64,000 nucleotides of DNA from Microbacterium sp. T32 (GTDB taxonomy: Bacteria; Actinomycetota; Actinomycetes; Actinomycetales; Microbacteriaceae): contig NZ_LQQP01000034.1 of the NCBI RefSeq assembly GCF_001619615.1, positions 1 through 64,000 of the forward strand, in the 5' to 3' direction. Position numbers and translations under genes: made by a program. The first letter of the stretch is position 1; each line of letters begins with the position of its first letter. The notes beneath the pieces were generated by a model. The model searched no databases. It worked only from the letters and a program-made list of their open reading frames with translations, and had not been told where the DNA came from. Of the stretch, positions 18,301 through 28,125 are shown in pieces.

Positions 18301-19893
18301 CAGCGGCGGGTTGGTGACCTGTGCGAACTGCTGCGTGAAGTAGTCGAAGAGCAGGCGCGGGCGGTCGCTCAGCACGGCGACGGGTGCGTCGCTCCCCATG
18401 GCGCCGAGCGGCTCGGTGCCGTTCTGTCCCATCGGGGTGAGGAGCATGCGCACCTCTTCCTCGGTGTAGCCGAAGGTGCGCTGGCGGCGCGTGATCGAGG
18501 CGATCGGGTGCACGATGTGCTCGCGCTCCGGAAGCTCGGAGAGGCGCACGCGACCGGCATCCAGCCATTCCTGCCAGGGCTGCAGGGACGCGAGCTGCGC
18601 CTTGATCTCCTCGTCCTCGACGATGCGGCGCTCGGCCGTGTCGACGAGGAACATGCGCCCGGGCTGCAGGCGGCCGCGGCGCTTGATGCGCTCGGGCGCG
18701 AAGTCGAGCACGCCGGTCTCGGAACCGATCACGACGAGGCCGTCGGTGGTCTCGGTCCAGCGCCCGGGACGGAGGCCGTTGCGGTCGAGTGTCGCACCGA
18801 CGAGCGTGCCGTCGGTGAAGATGAGCGCGGCCGGGCCGTCCCACGGCTCCATCTGCATGGAGTGGTAGTCGTAGAAGGCGCGCAGATCGGGGTCGATCGT
18901 CGCCTGCTTCTCGTACGCCTCGGGGACCATCATCATGATCGCGTGCGGGAGGCTGCGACCCGTGAGGGTCAGGAGCTCGAGGACTTCGTCGAAGGATGCC
19001 GAGTCGCTCGCGCCGTCGGTGCAGATGGGCAGCAACGGGCGCACGTCGCCGATCAGCTCGGACTCGAGCTGCGACTGGCGCGCGCGCATCCAGTTGCGGT
19101 TGCCCTTGACGGTGTTGATCTCGCCGTTGTGCGCGAGCATGCGCAGCGGCTGCGCGAGCGGCCACGACGGGAACGTGTTCGTCGAGTACCGCGAGTGCAC
19201 GACGGCGAGCTCGGAGGCGAAGCGCTCGTCCTGCAGGTCGGGGTAGAACGGCTCGAGCTGCAGCGTCGTGACCATGCCCTTGTAGCCGAGGGTGCGGCTG
19301 GACAGCGACACGAAGTACGCGTCGAGCTCGTGACGCGCGCGCTTGCGCAGCCGGTAGACGCGACGGTCCAGCGCGATGCCGGAGAGCGCCGGCTGGTCGC
19401 CGACCGCGGGGTGCGACACGAACAGCTGCTCGAAGGCGGGACGCGCCTCGAACGCGAGCTTGCCGAGGTTCTCGGGCTCGGTGGGGACCTCGCGCCAGCC
19501 GAGGACGGTGAGGTTCTCGGCGGCGGCGAGCTTCTCGATGCCGGCCTTCTGCGCCGCCCGCTCCTCGTGACCGAGCGGCAGGAAGACGAGACCCGCGGCG
19601 TACTCCCCCACCGGCGGCGGGTCGAAGTCGACGACCGCGCGCAGGAACGCGTCGGGCATCTGCGTGAGGATGCCCGCGCCGTCACCGGTACCGGCATCCG
19701 ATCCGACGGCCCCGCGGTGCTCGAGGTTGCGGAGCGCCGTCAGCGCCAGGTCGATGATGTCGTGCCCGGGCTCGCCACGGAGCGTCGCCACCATGGCGAG
19801 ACCGCAGGCGTCCTTCTCGAACGACGGGTCGTACATGCCCTGCCGGGCGGGGAAAGCGCCGCCGACGGCGCCGGAACGGGAGCTCGAAGCCAT
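15316..19893 (-). CDS. gltB: Glutamate synthase large subunit
   Basis: 1525 residues from the ATG at 19893, which has GAGGA about 9 bases upstream; a GTG five codons earlier is the alternative. The N-terminal glutamine amidotransferase domain should mature to expose Cys30 in [10 protein letters not shown]. Further on are the FMN/2-oxoglutarate synthase domain with [12 protein letters not shown] and [10 protein letters not shown], the 3Fe-4S ligands in [15 protein letters not shown], and a C-terminal beta-helix domain. With GltD it makes two glutamates from glutamine and 2-oxoglutarate. It lies 53 bases upstream of... the lgt gene's 3' end in transcription order, directly after lgt. Confidence 0.97.
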   Translation of the reverse strand: MASSSRSGAVGGAFPARQGMYDPSFEKDACGLAMVATLRGEPGHDIIDLALTALRNLEHRGAVGSDAGTGDGAGILTQMPDAFLRAVVDFDPPPVGEYAAGLVFLPLGHEERAAQKAGIEKLAAAENLTVLGWREVPTEPENLGKLAFEARPAFEQLFVSHPAVGDQPALSGIALDRRVYRLRKRARHELDAYFVSLSSRTLGYKGMVTTLQLEPFYPDLQDERFASELAVVHSRYSTNTFPSWPLAQPLRMLAHNGEINTVKGNRNWMRARQSQLESELIGDVRPLLPICTDGASDSASFDEVLELLTLTGRSLPHAIMMMVPEAYEKQATIDPDLRAFYDYHSMQMEPWDGPAALIFTDGTLVGATLDRNGLRPGRWTETTDGLVVIGSETGVLDFAPERIKRRGRLQPGRMFLVDTAERRIVEDEEIKAQLASLQPWQEWLDAGRVRLSELPEREHIVHPIASITRRQRTFGYTEEEVRMLLTPMGQNGTEPLGAMGSDAPVAVLSDRPRLLFDYFTQQFAQVTNPPLDSIREEVVTSLSLGLGPERNLLDWGPEHTRTVTLDFPVIDNDELAKIQHIDTALPGRSSVTIRGLYRVEAGHKGMQKRIAQMCSEVDHAIEDGAEFIVLSDRDSNKDLAPIPSLLMLAAVHHHLIRNETRMKVGLVVEAGDVREVHHVATLIGYGASAVNPYLAMETVEYLVRAGFITGITPEKAVKNLIYALGKGVLKIMSKMGISTVSSYAGAQVFEAVGLSREFVDAYFTGTETKLGGVGLDVIAAENAARHEYAYPEDAAARAHERLWTGGEYQWRRDGAPHLFNPDTVFRLQHATRARRYDIFREYTKLIDDQAHELKTLRGLFSLRTGQRPPVPIDEVEPVSAIVKRFSTGAMSYGSISQEAHETLAIAMNRIGGKSNTGEGGEDVDRLLDPERRSAIKQVASGRFGVTSLYLTEADDIQIKLAQGAKPGEGGQLPPTKVYPWVARTRHATAGVGLISPPPHHDIYSIEDLKQLIFDLKRANPSARIHTKLVSQSGIGAVAAGVAKALSDVILVSGQDGGTGASPMNSLKHAGTPWELGLAETQQTLMLNGMRDRVVVQVDGQMKTGRDVIIGALLGAEEFGFATAPLVVSGCIMMRVCHLDTCPVGVATQNPVLRQRFTGKAEYVVNFMEFIAQEVREYLAALGYRSIDEIVGRSELLDVNGAVEHWKARGLNLAPILEGPHFAEDEPRRHGRNQNHELDEHFDVQLIERAQDVIAHGGQITIELPVRNTARAVGTMLGHHVTKAHGEHGLPEGAIDVRLTGSAGQSFGAFMPAGITLRLEGDSNDYVGKGLSGGKIVVRPPRGSTFEASENVIAGNVIGYGATQGQMFLNGVVGERFLVRNSGATAVVEGVGDHALEYMTGGLAVILGATGRNLGAGMSGGQAYVYKLDTDLANREALASGELELGPLGSGDAEILRDLLEKHVAETDSTLARRLLADFETEVENFVRVLPRDYAAVMQTRQEAVAEGLDPDGDVVWTRILEVTGG

Positions 19894-19945
19894 ACCAACC
19901 GTCCTCACGTTGATGCTGCGAATGGGACGACGTCGGCCCAGGGAG

Positions 19946-20950
19946 TTACTTCGTGGCGGGGCTGCTTGTGGCGCTGGTGCCGACGGTGTCGTTCGTCGCG
20001 GGCGGCTCGCTCACGTCGACGAAGTCAGTGGGGTCGGTCGAGTCTACAGCCCCGGGAGCCTTGCCCTCGCGCCCCGGCTGGTAGGGCGAGGGCTCGAGAC
20101 CCTTGTGGCGACGCGACTGCACGATGAAGATCACGACGCCGAGGACGACGCCGATGATGGCCGCCCACACGTTCGTGCGCAGGCCGAGGATGATGTCGCT
20201 CGGGTCGATCCGGATGTTTTCCCAGACGATTCGGCCGGCGCTGTACCAGACGAGGTACACCGCGAACTGCTTGCCCCACTGCAGCGTGAACCGCTTGCCG
20301 ACCCACAGGATGACCGCAGCGCCGAGCAGGTTCCAGATGACCTCGTAGAGGAAAGTCGGCTGGAAAAGAGTGCCGGCTGGCAGTCCGACGGGGATCGCCG
20401 AGTTCGGCGTGGCGATTTCGAGGCCCCACGGGAGGTCGGTCGGCTGGCCGAAGAGCTCCTGGTTGAACCAGTTGCCGAAGCGTCCCATCGCCTGCGCGAT
20501 GATGAGGCCCGGGGCCAGCGCGTCCGCGAAGGTCCAGAACCGGATGCCGGTCCACTTGCAGCCCAGGTACGCGCCGAGGGCGCCACCGATCAGGGCGCCG
20601 TAGATGGCGATGCCGCCCTCCCAGATGGCCCACACGGAGCCGGGCTGGAACGGGTTCCACGGGTTGGACCCGGGACCGAAGTAGAAGCCCAGGTGCGTGA
20701 CCACGTGGTAGATCCGCGCGAAGACGATCGCGATGGGCACCGCCAGCAGGCAGATGTCGATGACGACCCACTTCTCGGCGCCACGACGCGTCAGACGCGC
20801 GTTCGTGACGAACACGGCCACGATGATGCCCGCGACGATGCACAGGGCGTAGAAGTGGATGCGCAGGGGTCCGAGATCGAAGTACGAGATCGAGGGGCTC
20901 GGGATGCTGGCGAGCACGCCGGAGGCCGCGCGCGAGAGGGCGAACGTCAT
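19946..20950 (-). CDS. lgt: Prolipoprotein diacylglyceryl transferase
   Basis: 334-residue integral membrane enzyme that adds diacylglycerol to the lipobox Cys of prelipoproteins. About seven hydrophobic segments are visible. The Lgt signature is present as [14 protein letters not shown], with the conserved [20 protein letters not shown] near the N-terminus. A charged tail of about 60 residues ([18 protein letters not shown]...) follows the last helix, longer than in Gram-negative Lgt but usual for actinobacteria. The ATG is preceded by TAGACT with a 7-base gap (leaderless). It lies between trpA and gltB, a conserved position in this phylum. Confidence 0.96.
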   Translation of the reverse strand: MTFALSRAASGVLASIPSPSISYFDLGPLRIHFYALCIVAGIIVAVFVTNARLTRRGAEKWVVIDICLLAVPIAIVFARIYHVVTHLGFYFGPGSNPWNPFQPGSVWAIWEGGIAIYGALIGGALGAYLGCKWTGIRFWTFADALAPGLIIAQAMGRFGNWFNQELFGQPTDLPWGLEIATPNSAIPVGLPAGTLFQPTFLYEVIWNLLGAAVILWVGKRFTLQWGKQFAVYLVWYSAGRIVWENIRIDPSDIILGLRTNVWAAIIGVVLGVVIFIVQSRRHKGLEPSPYQPGREGKAPGAVDSTDPTDFVDVSEPPATNDTVGTSATSSPATK

Positions 20951-20957
20951 GCAGACG

Positions 20958-20963
20958 AGTCTA
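20958..20963 (-). promoter_or_regulatory. -10 box TAGACT for lgt
   Basis: TAGACT is placed 7 bases before the lgt ATG and overlaps the trpA stop codon TAG. It suggests lgt (and perhaps gltBD) can be transcribed apart from the trp genes. Confidence 0.45.
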
Positions 20964-21752
20964 GGCGCGCCGCGCCGTGCCCGCCGACAGCTCCCGAGCG
21001 AGCGAGCGGAGCGCCTCGACGCCGCCGTCGCGGAGCGCCTTCACGAGCGCAGTCCCGACGATCGCGCCGTCCGCGTACTCGATGACCCCGGCGACCTGCT
21101 CGGCATTGGAGATGCCGATGCCCACGCACGCGTGCGCCGCGTCGTGCGACCGGAGACGCTCCACGAGGCCGCGGGCCGCGGCATCCAGCTGCGCCCGCTC
21201 CCCCGTGATGCCCATCGTCGAAACCGTGTAGACGAAGCCCGTGGAGGCCTTCACGATCATCTCGAGGCGCTCGTCGGTGGAAGTCGGCGCGGCGAGGAAC
21301 ACGCGGTCGAGGCCGGTGCGCTCGCTCACGGCGATCCACGCGGACGCGGCATCGGGCGTTATGTCGGGCGTGATGAGACCGGCACCGCCCGCGGCGAGCA
21401 GGTCGTCGGCGTAGCGCTCGACGCCGTACTGCTCGACGAGGTTCCAGTACGTCATCACGAGCACCGGCACGTCGGTGCGCGCGGTGACCTCGCGGATGAT
21501 CGTGAACAGGTCGCGCATGCGGAATCCGTTGGCCAGCGCCGTCTGCGTGGCCTCCTGGATGACGAGCCCGTCCATGACGGGATCGCTGTAGGGCGGACCG
21601 AGCTCGATGACGTCGACGCCGGACTCCGCCAGCGCGACCGCCGCTTCGATGCTCGTCGCGACGTCGGGGAATCCGGCGGGCAGGTATCCGACGAGGGCAC
21701 CGCGTCCGGCCGCGTGGGCGGCGTCGATCGCCGCGGACACGCGCGAGGTCAC
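20961..21752 (-). CDS. trpA: Tryptophan synthase alpha subunit
   Basis: 263 residues. It cleaves indole-3-glycerol phosphate to indole and glyceraldehyde 3-phosphate within the alpha2-beta2 complex. The signature [21 protein letters not shown] carries the catalytic Asp equivalent; the catalytic Glu position near the N-terminus ([11 protein letters not shown]) reads Y-L-P-A-G-F-P-D rather than T-A-G-D-P, as in many actinobacteria. The start is GTG at 21752, and its GTGA overlaps the trpB stop by four bases, giving coupled synthesis. Confidence 0.96.
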   Translation of the reverse strand: MTSRVSAAIDAAHAAGRGALVGYLPAGFPDVATSIEAAVALAESGVDVIELGPPYSDPVMDGLVIQEATQTALANGFRMRDLFTIIREVTARTDVPVLVMTYWNLVEQYGVERYADDLLAAGGAGLITPDITPDAASAWIAVSERTGLDRVFLAAPTSTDERLEMIVKASTGFVYTVSTMGITGERAQLDAAARGLVERLRSHDAAHACVGIGISNAEQVAGVIEYADGAIVGTALVKALRDGGVEALRSLARELSAGTARRA

Positions 21753-23083
21753 AGCTCGACCCCCGCGCCGCTCGCGGCGTCCGGAGCCGGGGTCACGTCC
21801 ACCGGCGAACCGGAGGCGGATGCCACGGCCTCGGCGCCCGCGGTCTGGGCCGGACGGCCCTCCGGGGCGGGCGCGTGCTCGGCGTCGTACAGGTCGAAGT
21901 AGCGGGCGGCGGTGTCCATGTCCTTGTCGCCGCGACCGGACAGGTTCACCGCGATGATGGCATCCGGACCCAGCTCCTTGCCGATGCGGAGGGCACCCGC
22001 CAGCGCGTGGGCCGACTCGATCGCCGGGATGATCCCCTCGGTGCGTGACAGGAGACGCAGGGCCTGCATGGCCTCGTCGTCGGTCGCGGGGATGTACTGC
22101 GCGCGGCCGATGTCGGCGAGCCACGCGTGCTCGGGACCGACGCCCGGGTAGTCTAGACCCGCCGAGATCGAGTGGGACTCGGTGGTCTGGCCGTCCTCGT
22201 CCTGCAGCACGTACGTACGCGCGCCGTGCAGCACGCCCGGGCGACCGCGCTCGATCGAGGCCGCGTGCTTCGGGGTGTCGACGCCGTCGCCGGCCGCCTC
22301 GACACCGTAGAGCGCGACGCCCTCGTCGTCGAGGAACGCGTCGAACATGCCGATCGCGTTCGACCCGCCGCCGACGCACGCGAACACCGCGTCGGGGAGG
22401 CGGCCGAGGCGTTCGAGGAACTCCGCGCGCGTCTCTTCGCCGATGATCTTCTGGAAGTCGCGCACCATCGCGGGGAACGGGTGCGGACCCGCCGCGGTGC
22501 CGAAGATGTAGTTGGTCGTCTCGACGGTGGACACCCAGTCGCGGTACGCCTCGTTGATGGCGTCCTTGAGAGTGCGCGAACCCGTGGTGACCGGGACGAC
22601 CTCGGCGCCGAGCAGACGCATGCGCGCGACGTTGAGCGCCTGGCGCTCGGTGTCGACCTCGCCCATGTAGACGACGCAGTCCAGGCCGAAGAGGGCGGCG
22701 GCGGTGGCGGTGGCGACGCCGTGCTGGCCGGCGCCGGTCTCGGCGATCACGCGCGTCTTGCCCAGGCGCTTGGTGAGCAGCGCCTGGCCCAGGACGTTGT
22801 TGATCTTGTGCGAGCCGGTGTGGTTGAGGTCCTCGCGCTTGAGGAAGACGCGTGCGCCGCCCGCGTGCTCGGCGAACCGCGGCACCTCGGTGAGCACCGA
22901 GGGGCGGCCGGCGTAGTCGTGGAGCAGCGCCTTCAGCTCGGCGAGGAACTCGGGATCGGCCATCGCCGACTCCCACACCGCGGTGAGTTCGTCGATCGCG
23001 GCGATGAGCGATTCGGGCATGTAGCGGCCGCCGAAGTCGCCGAAGAACGGCCCCTTCTGGTCGCGCAGGCTGACAGTGGTCAT
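21749..23083 (-). CDS. trpB: Tryptophan synthase beta subunit
   Basis: 444 residues; PLP enzyme joining indole and serine. The PLP lysine is in [10 protein letters not shown]. The phosphate-binding glycine stretch is [10 protein letters not shown] and the beta-subunit entrance motif is [12 protein letters not shown]. The catalytic core ends near residue 400 (YFDLYDAEH). A further 40 or so residues rich in Ala, Pro and Glu ([19 protein letters not shown]...) follow and are not part of the fold. The ATG overlaps the trpC stop (ATGA). Confidence 0.96.
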   Translation of the reverse strand: MTTVSLRDQKGPFFGDFGGRYMPESLIAAIDELTAVWESAMADPEFLAELKALLHDYAGRPSVLTEVPRFAEHAGGARVFLKREDLNHTGSHKINNVLGQALLTKRLGKTRVIAETGAGQHGVATATAAALFGLDCVVYMGEVDTERQALNVARMRLLGAEVVPVTTGSRTLKDAINEAYRDWVSTVETTNYIFGTAAGPHPFPAMVRDFQKIIGEETRAEFLERLGRLPDAVFACVGGGSNAIGMFDAFLDDEGVALYGVEAAGDGVDTPKHAASIERGRPGVLHGARTYVLQDEDGQTTESHSISAGLDYPGVGPEHAWLADIGRAQYIPATDDEAMQALRLLSRTEGIIPAIESAHALAGALRIGKELGPDAIIAVNLSGRGDKDMDTAARYFDLYDAEHAPAPEGRPAQTAGAEAVASASGSPVDVTPAPDAASGAGVEL

Positions 23084-23856
23084 GCAGTCTCCTGGAGGAA
23101 CGCGCGGAGGGTCGCGACCGGGTCGCCGGTCACCAGCGCTTCACCGACGAGGACGACGTCGGCGCCGGCGGCGCGGTAGTGCGCGACGTCGGCGGGGGCG
23201 AGGACGGCCGATTCGGCGATCTTCACGGCATCCCCGGGGAAGCGATCGGCGAGGGAGCCGAACAGGTCGCGATCGAGTTCGAAGGTCGAGAGGTTGCGGG
23301 CGTTGACGCCGATGAGCTTCGCGCCGAGGTCGGCCGCACGCTCCAGTTCTTCGGCGGAGTGCGTCTCGACGAGCGCCGCCATCCCGAGGTCGGTCGCGAG
23401 CCCGTAGAGCTCGGTGAGCGTCTTCTGGTCGAGCGCCGCGACGATCAGCAGCACGAGGTCGGCACCCGAGGCTCGGGCCTCGAGCACCTGGTACGGCGTC
23501 GCGAGAAAGTCCTTGCGGAGCACGGGCACCGATACGGCGGCGCGGACGGCCTCGAGATCGGCGAGACTGCCCTTGAACTTGCGGCCCTCGGTCAGCACCG
23601 AGATCGCGGAGGCACCGCCCTCTTCGTACAGGCGCGCCTGGTACGCCGGGTCGGGGATCGACGCGAGGTCGCCGCGCGACGGGCTCGCGCGCTTCACCTC
23701 GGCGATGATCTTCACGCGGTCGGCGGGGGCGAGCATCGCGAGCGCGTCACGCGCGGGGGTCTGCGCGAGGGCATCGCGCTCGACGGCCGCGAGCGGACGC
23801 GTCTGGGCGCGCTGCTCGGCATCCTCCACCGCTCCGGCCGTGAGATCGGCCAGCAC
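23080..23856 (-). CDS. trpC: Indole-3-glycerol phosphate synthase
   Basis: 258-residue (beta/alpha)8 enzyme. Seen are [14 protein letters not shown] (catalytic Lys), [27 protein letters not shown] and [11 protein letters not shown]. The start is GTG at 23856 ([13 protein letters not shown]), the usual N-terminus in this group. It lies two bases after the stop of the small HGCP-type gene, with GAAGG upstream. The longer open frame would overlap that gene fully. It ends in an ATGA overlap with trpB. Confidence 0.95.
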   Translation of the reverse strand: MLADLTAGAVEDAEQRAQTRPLAAVERDALAQTPARDALAMLAPADRVKIIAEVKRASPSRGDLASIPDPAYQARLYEEGGASAISVLTEGRKFKGSLADLEAVRAAVSVPVLRKDFLATPYQVLEARASGADLVLLIVAALDQKTLTELYGLATDLGMAALVETHSAEELERAADLGAKLIGVNARNLSTFELDRDLFGSLADRFPGDAVKIAESAVLAPADVAHYRAAGADVVLVGEALVTGDPVATLRAFLQETA

Positions 23857-23858
23857 GG

Positions 23859-24089
23859 TCAGTGAGCCTTCGACTGGTACTTGTCGCCGTTGGCGCCGTA
23901 GCCGGCCTTCGTCATGGCCCATCCGACGATCGCGCCCACGAGGAGGAGACCGACCGAGGCCCACACGAGAACCGGGAGGTCGAACCAGAAGAACAGCGTG
24001 CCCAGCGTGATGGCGAGCAGCATGATGATCACGGCCGTCCAGGCAGCCGGCGAGTGTCCGTGGCCGGGGTCGCCGATGGGGTTGCTCAT
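23859..24089 (-). CDS. Small HGCP/DUF6704-type membrane protein of the trp block
   Basis: 76 residues with two hydrophobic helices (WTAVIIMLLAITLGTLFFWF and VLVWASVGLLLVGAIVGWAM) and the N-terminal motif G-H-G-H-S-P-A-A-W-T. Homologues with an H-G-x-x-P-A-A-W-T motif sit directly before trpC in most actinobacteria; the function is unknown. GAAGGAG stands 5-6 bases before the ATG, a strong site. It is now the first gene of the trpC-B-A unit here, because the usual upstream partner gene is separated from it by the 3.8-kb surface-protein gene. Confidence 0.85.
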   Translation of the reverse strand: MSNPIGDPGHGHSPAAWTAVIIMLLAITLGTLFFWFDLPVLVWASVGLLLVGAIVGWAMTKAGYGANGDKYQSKAH

Positions 24090-24135
24090 GGATCTCCTTC
24101 GAGTCGCGCGCGGGCGCGGGGAACAGCGTGCTGTC

Positions 24136-24141
24136 AGTCTA
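24136..24141 (-). promoter_or_regulatory. -10 box TAGACT for the HGCP-trpCBA unit
   Basis: TAGACT lies about 47 bases before the ATG at 24089, in the short gap after the surface-protein stop. It would give the trp genes their own promoter with a short leader. No leader peptide or T-box structure was found in the leader. Confidence 0.4.
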
Positions 24142-24206
24142 TCGAAGCGCGGCGGGGTGGCCGGTGCGGATGGCTCGACGGTGTTCTACGGGCGCGGCCG
24201 GCGTGC

Positions 24207-27200
24207 TCAGCCCAGACCCGGGATCCCGCCCGTCGCGTACTTCACGACCAGGTTCGTACCGGTGACGCTTCCACCGGCGGCGACCTCGATGCCCTTCCAC
24301 GGGTACTGGTCCGGTGGGATGTTGAAGGAGCGCGTGAACACTCTCCCGACGCTGTCGTCGTAGAGCGAGGTGAACGTCACCGGGGACGCGGCGGTTCCCT
24401 GGACGACGAGGGAGCCACCGACCGTCAGTTGAGCGTCGCGAAGGTTCTTCACCACCGTCCCGGCAGGGGCGGTGACCGTAACATTCGGAGCGATGGTCAG
24501 GGTGTCGAAGACGAGCTGGGGCCCCGAGGTCGGCAGAGTCCAGTTCTCGACGAGCGTGCCACCGTAGCCGAAGAACCCGGCCTTGCCTCCGACGACCGTG
24601 TTGCCGGTCAGGGTGCTCGGACGCAGATGCACGTCGGAGACTCGGAGGGTGATGATGCTGTCGAACCCGGTGATCTGATTGTCGGTGACGACGACGGGCG
24701 CAGCGGTGGTGTTCTGCGACGTGACGTCGATACCCGAAGTTCGGGTGTTCCCGGTGATGGTCACGGGAAATGCGAAGGTCGCACCTTCCGGACGCTCGAC
24801 GACGACGCGACGAAGAGCGTTGTCGGAGATCGTGACCGCGCCGCGGGCACTGCGCGACACGACGTCCCACGCATCCGACGAGATCACACGGAACAACGCG
24901 GCCTCGTCACCGACGATGCTGGAGTTCACGCGCGTGTGCTCGAGGGACACGCTCCCGCCCGGGACCGCCTTGATGCCCGACCAGATGACCGGGAGGTCGC
25001 TCGAGCCGCCCGTGGTGAACGTCACCGGCGCATCGGCCGTGCCGTGGGACACAAGAGACCCCGCGACCGTGAGGCTTTCGTCCTCGCCGAACTCCACCGT
25101 GGCCCCGGCAACGATCGTCAGGGTCGCGTCGGTGGCGACGGTGAAACTGCCGAAGAGCTGATCCTGTCCGGCGGCGCGGATGCTCCAGTTCTCGACCAGG
25201 GTGCCGCTGTAGAACACCCTCCCCAGGGGCGTGGTGTTCCCGGTCACGTTGCTGGGGCGCAGCTGCGCGTCGGTGATCCGAAGAGAGAACAGCACGGGGG
25301 ATCCCGTGAGATTGTTGCTCGTCACGACGATGGGGACGGCGGAGGCGGAGGTATTGAGCGACGCGGCGTACAGCGAGCCCTGGGAGATGGTGTTCCCGGA
25401 GATCACCACGGCGGATGTGTAGCCCGCGCCGTCGGGACGGCTCACGTCGATGCCGCCTCTGGTGAACGTGTTGTCGGTGATGGTGACGGCCCCGCGGGCG
25501 GCGGCGGAGGTGACGCCGCCGTCCAAGCTCGATGACGTGACCGTGACGGACGCGGCCTCCGACGCGATCAATGCGAACTGGGCGTAGGTCAGCTGCACGC
25601 GGTCGAGGGTGATCGCACCGCCGCTGCTGACCCTCAATCCGTACCAGTCACGGCCCGGCGCGGTCCCGGTGCCGTCGGTGTCGCCGCCCACGGTGTCGTC
25701 GTGGATCGAGGTGAAGGGGATCGGCTGCCCCGTGGTGCCCCTCGCCACGAGGGAGCCGGCGACGGTGAGCTGGGCGCCGTTTGCGAACTTGACGATCGCG
25801 CGGCCGCCCACCGTCAAGGTGGCACCAGACGTCACGGAGATGGGTGCGCTGATGACATACACCGTCGAAACGGTCGGGGCCCAGGTGGTGTCCGCGGTGA
25901 TGTCGCTACTGATGACCACCGTCGGCGCGGCAGGCACCGGGGCCTTCGCGCTCGTCTTCGTCACCGACACGTATCCGGCCTTGACGGCGGTGACGGTGAC
26001 GGTGAGGTCGGCGCCGGCGTCGGTGGTGCTGATCGTGTACGTCTTCGACGTGGCACCGGTGATGGCGGTGCCGTTGCGCTGCCACTGGTAGGTGAACGAA
26101 TCCGGCGCGGGTGACCACGTGCCCGTGGCAGCCGTCACCGTGGCCCCGGGCTCGAGAGTGCCCGTGATGCTCAGTGTCGGCGTCGTGGTGAAGACGCCCA
26201 GAATGGTCTTCGCCGCGCTGGTCCGCGTAAGGGTGGTGTAGCCGGCCTTCGTCCCGGTGACCGTCAAGCGCACCTGCGCTCCGCGATCGGCTTCGACGAG
26301 GAGGTACGACGCGCTCGTCGCGCCGTCGATCGGGGTGCCGTTCCGCGTCCACTGGTAACTCAGTTCGTCGGGCTGAGGTGACCACGTGCCTGCGACTCCG
26401 ACGAGCGTGCCGCCGACCTGCGCCGATCCGCTGACGGACGGGGTGGGCGCGGTCGTGAACGTGCCCGGGGCCACCGTGACAGAAGCGCTGTTCAACGGCG
26501 TCCGCGTGTACCCCGTCTTGATCGCCGCAACGGTAACGGTGATGTCTCTCCCGACGTCCGCGGCTCCGAGCGTGTAGGTCGACCCGGTTGCGCCGGGGAT
26601 CGCCAACGCGTCACGACGCCACTGGTAGGTGAAGTAGTCGGGGGTGGGTGACCACGTGCCCGTCGAGGCCGTGAGCACGGATCCCGCCGTCGGAGCGCCG
26701 CTGATGGTGGGCCTCGACGTCGTCGTGAACCGCTGCGTCGGCACGCTCTGCGCCAGGCTGACGCGGGTCGTCGACGCATACCCGGGTGCGGATGCAGTGA
26801 CGGAGACGCTGAGGAGGTTCCCGGCATCCGCTGCGCTCACCTGATAGGTGGATGCCGTGGCACCACTGACGGGGGCACCATTGCGCGTCCACTGGTAGGC
26901 GAACTCGGTGGGTGTCGGCGTCCACGTGCCAGGGACGGCGGTGACCGTCGACCCGACCGCGACGGTGCCGCTGATGGTCGGCGTCGGCGCCGCGGTGAAG
27001 GGGCCAGGAGCAGGGATGCGTTCGGCGCTGATGGTCTTGGTCGTGGTGTAGCCGACCTTCGTCGCCGTGACGCTGACGGTGATCTTCTTGCCGTTGTCCT
27101 CGGGTGCGAGGAGGTACGTCCTTGCGGTCGCGCCGGGGATCGCCTGACCGTCACGGTTCCACTGATAGGTCAGCGCGTCGGGCGTGGGCACCCAGGTTCC

Positions 27201-27965
27201 GACCGCGGCGCTGAGCGTCGATCCGACGATCGTCTTACCGGAGATCGTCGGGGTCGGCGCGGTGGTGAAGGCGCCGGCGACCGCCGTCCTCCCCGTGCTC
27301 GTCCGCGACGCGGACGTGTACCCCGACTTGCTCGCGGTGACGGTCACCGTGATCTTCTTGCCCAGCTGCGCGGGCGTCAAGGTGAAGGTCCTCGCCGTCG
27401 CCCCGGTGATCGCGACCCCGTTCTGGTTCCACTGGTAGGTGAAGGCGTCGGGTGTCGGTGCCCAGGTTCCTGTGGCGGCCGTCAGCGTCGAGCCGATCGA
27501 GATCGCGCCGGAAAAGGTCGGGGTCGGCGCGGTGGAGAAGGTACCGGCGACCGCGGTCCGCCCCGTGCTGGTTCGCGCCGTGGACGTGTATCCGGACTTG
27601 CGGGCGGTGACGGTCACCGTGATCTTCTTGCCGACGTCAGCTGCCGTCAGAGCGTAGGTTTTCGCGGTCGCCGCGATGATCGCCATCCCGTTTCGGTTCC
27701 ACTGGTAGGCGAAGGTGTCGGGGGTCGGGCTCCACGCTCCGGGGGCAGCGGTCAGGGTCGAACCCACCGAGATCGACCCGGCGAAGGTCGGGGTCGGCGC
27801 GGTGGTGAAAGGAGTGGTGACGGATTGCGCCGTCGGTGCCGCCATGGCCGCGGGAGCAGCGCTCAGTCCGAGGACGGCGACGATCACCATCGCGATCGTC
27901 GACCGAAAGAAACGGTCGCGACGGTTGTGTCGAACGTGGATGCGATCCTGCTGGTGCGCGCGCAT
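24207..27965 (-). CDS. Secreted protein with seven Ig-like repeats and a beta-helix region
   Basis: 1252 residues. The signal peptide is basic residues 1-21 then IAMVIVAVLGLSAAPAAMA (cleavage near residue 43). Residues 53-682 are seven tandem Ig-like units of about 90 residues, each with P-T-P/V-G-S-T-L-T-A, G-T-W-x-P-x-P-D-x-F-x-Y-Q-W-x-R-N-G and I-T-V-T-V-T-A-x-K-x-G-Y. Residues about 690-1252 are three modules of a right-handed beta-helix type (ATLTVGGRAIVKFANGAQLTV, AGSLVARGT). The third module stops halfway and no LPXTG, sorting tail or hydrophobic C-terminus is present. GGAGG precedes the ATG. The role is unknown; exopolymer binding or adhesion is conceivable. It lies inside the otherwise conserved trp block. 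Confidence 0.88.
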   Translation of the reverse strand: MRAHQQDRIHVRHNRRDRFFRSTIAMVIVAVLGLSAAPAAMAAPTAQSVTTPFTTAPTPTFAGSISVGSTLTAAPGAWSPTPDTFAYQWNRNGMAIIAATAKTYALTAADVGKKITVTVTARKSGYTSTARTSTGRTAVAGTFSTAPTPTFSGAISIGSTLTAATGTWAPTPDAFTYQWNQNGVAITGATARTFTLTPAQLGKKITVTVTASKSGYTSASRTSTGRTAVAGAFTTAPTPTISGKTIVGSTLSAAVGTWVPTPDALTYQWNRDGQAIPGATARTYLLAPEDNGKKITVSVTATKVGYTTTKTISAERIPAPGPFTAAPTPTISGTVAVGSTVTAVPGTWTPTPTEFAYQWTRNGAPVSGATASTYQVSAADAGNLLSVSVTASAPGYASTTRVSLAQSVPTQRFTTTSRPTISGAPTAGSVLTASTGTWSPTPDYFTYQWRRDALAIPGATGSTYTLGAADVGRDITVTVAAIKTGYTRTPLNSASVTVAPGTFTTAPTPSVSGSAQVGGTLVGVAGTWSPQPDELSYQWTRNGTPIDGATSASYLLVEADRGAQVRLTVTGTKAGYTTLTRTSAAKTILGVFTTTPTLSITGTLEPGATVTAATGTWSPAPDSFTYQWQRNGTAITGATSKTYTISTTDAGADLTVTVTAVKAGYVSVTKTSAKAPVPAAPTVVISSDITADTTWAPTVSTVYVISAPISVTSGATLTVGGRAIVKFANGAQLTVAGSLVARGTTGQPIPFTSIHDDTVGGDTDGTGTAPGRDWYGLRVSSGGAITLDRVQLTYAQFALIASEAASVTVTSSSLDGGVTSAAARGAVTITDNTFTRGGIDVSRPDGAGYTSAVVISGNTISQGSLYAASLNTSASAVPIVVTSNNLTGSPVLFSLRITDAQLRPSNVTGNTTPLGRVFYSGTLVENWSIRAAGQDQLFGSFTVATDATLTIVAGATVEFGEDESLTVAGSLVSHGTADAPVTFTTGGSSDLPVIWSGIKAVPGGSVSLEHTRVNSSIVGDEAALFRVISSDAWDVVSRSARGAVTISDNALRRVVVERPEGATFAFPVTITGNTRTSGIDVTSQNTTAAPVVVTDNQITGFDSIITLRVSDVHLRPSTLTGNTVVGGKAGFFGYGGTLVENWTLPTSGPQLVFDTLTIAPNVTVTAPAGTVVKNLRDAQLTVGGSLVVQGTAASPVTFTSLYDDSVGRVFTRSFNIPPDQYPWKGIEVAAGGSVTGTNLVVKYATGGIPGLG
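25920..27809 (-). repeat. Seven tandem 270-bp units encoding Ig-like repeats
   Basis: The period is 90 codons, diverged at the nucleotide level but collinear, each starting at a Phe-Thr-Thr-Ala-Pro-Thr-Pro-like boundary. The repeats would be prone to copy-number change by recombination. Confidence 0.8.
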
Positions 27966-28044
27966 GGTGTCCCTCCCCCAGGGGCCTCTGTAGAGCGCTC
28001 GGCTAGCGGCAACACAGAGAGAGCAGACGGGACGTGACGACCCT

Positions 28045-28080
28045 GCCCGCGGTTCAGCAGGCTATCGCGATCGGCGAACT
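28045..28080 (-). promoter_or_regulatory. Possible promoter of the Ig-repeat surface gene
   Basis: In the 160-base gap before the gene, TTGTTA is followed after 17 bases by ATAGCC (or 16 bases by GATAGC), the most AT-rich stretch there. A weak match, judged by eye. Confidence 0.3.
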
Positions 28081-28125
28081 CATAACAAGCACTGAACTGA
28101 CGCTCAGGTGACGAGCGAGCGGGGT

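Noticed and set aside
23080..23964. Longer TrpC starting at 23964
   Set aside because: The added N-terminus is Arg/Gly-rich and covers the small membrane protein gene; GTG at 23856 gives the normal TrpC N-terminus.
24090..24206. T-box or tryptophan leader-peptide attenuator before the trpCBA unit
   Set aside because: No run of Trp codons and no T-box sequence was found in this 117-base gap.
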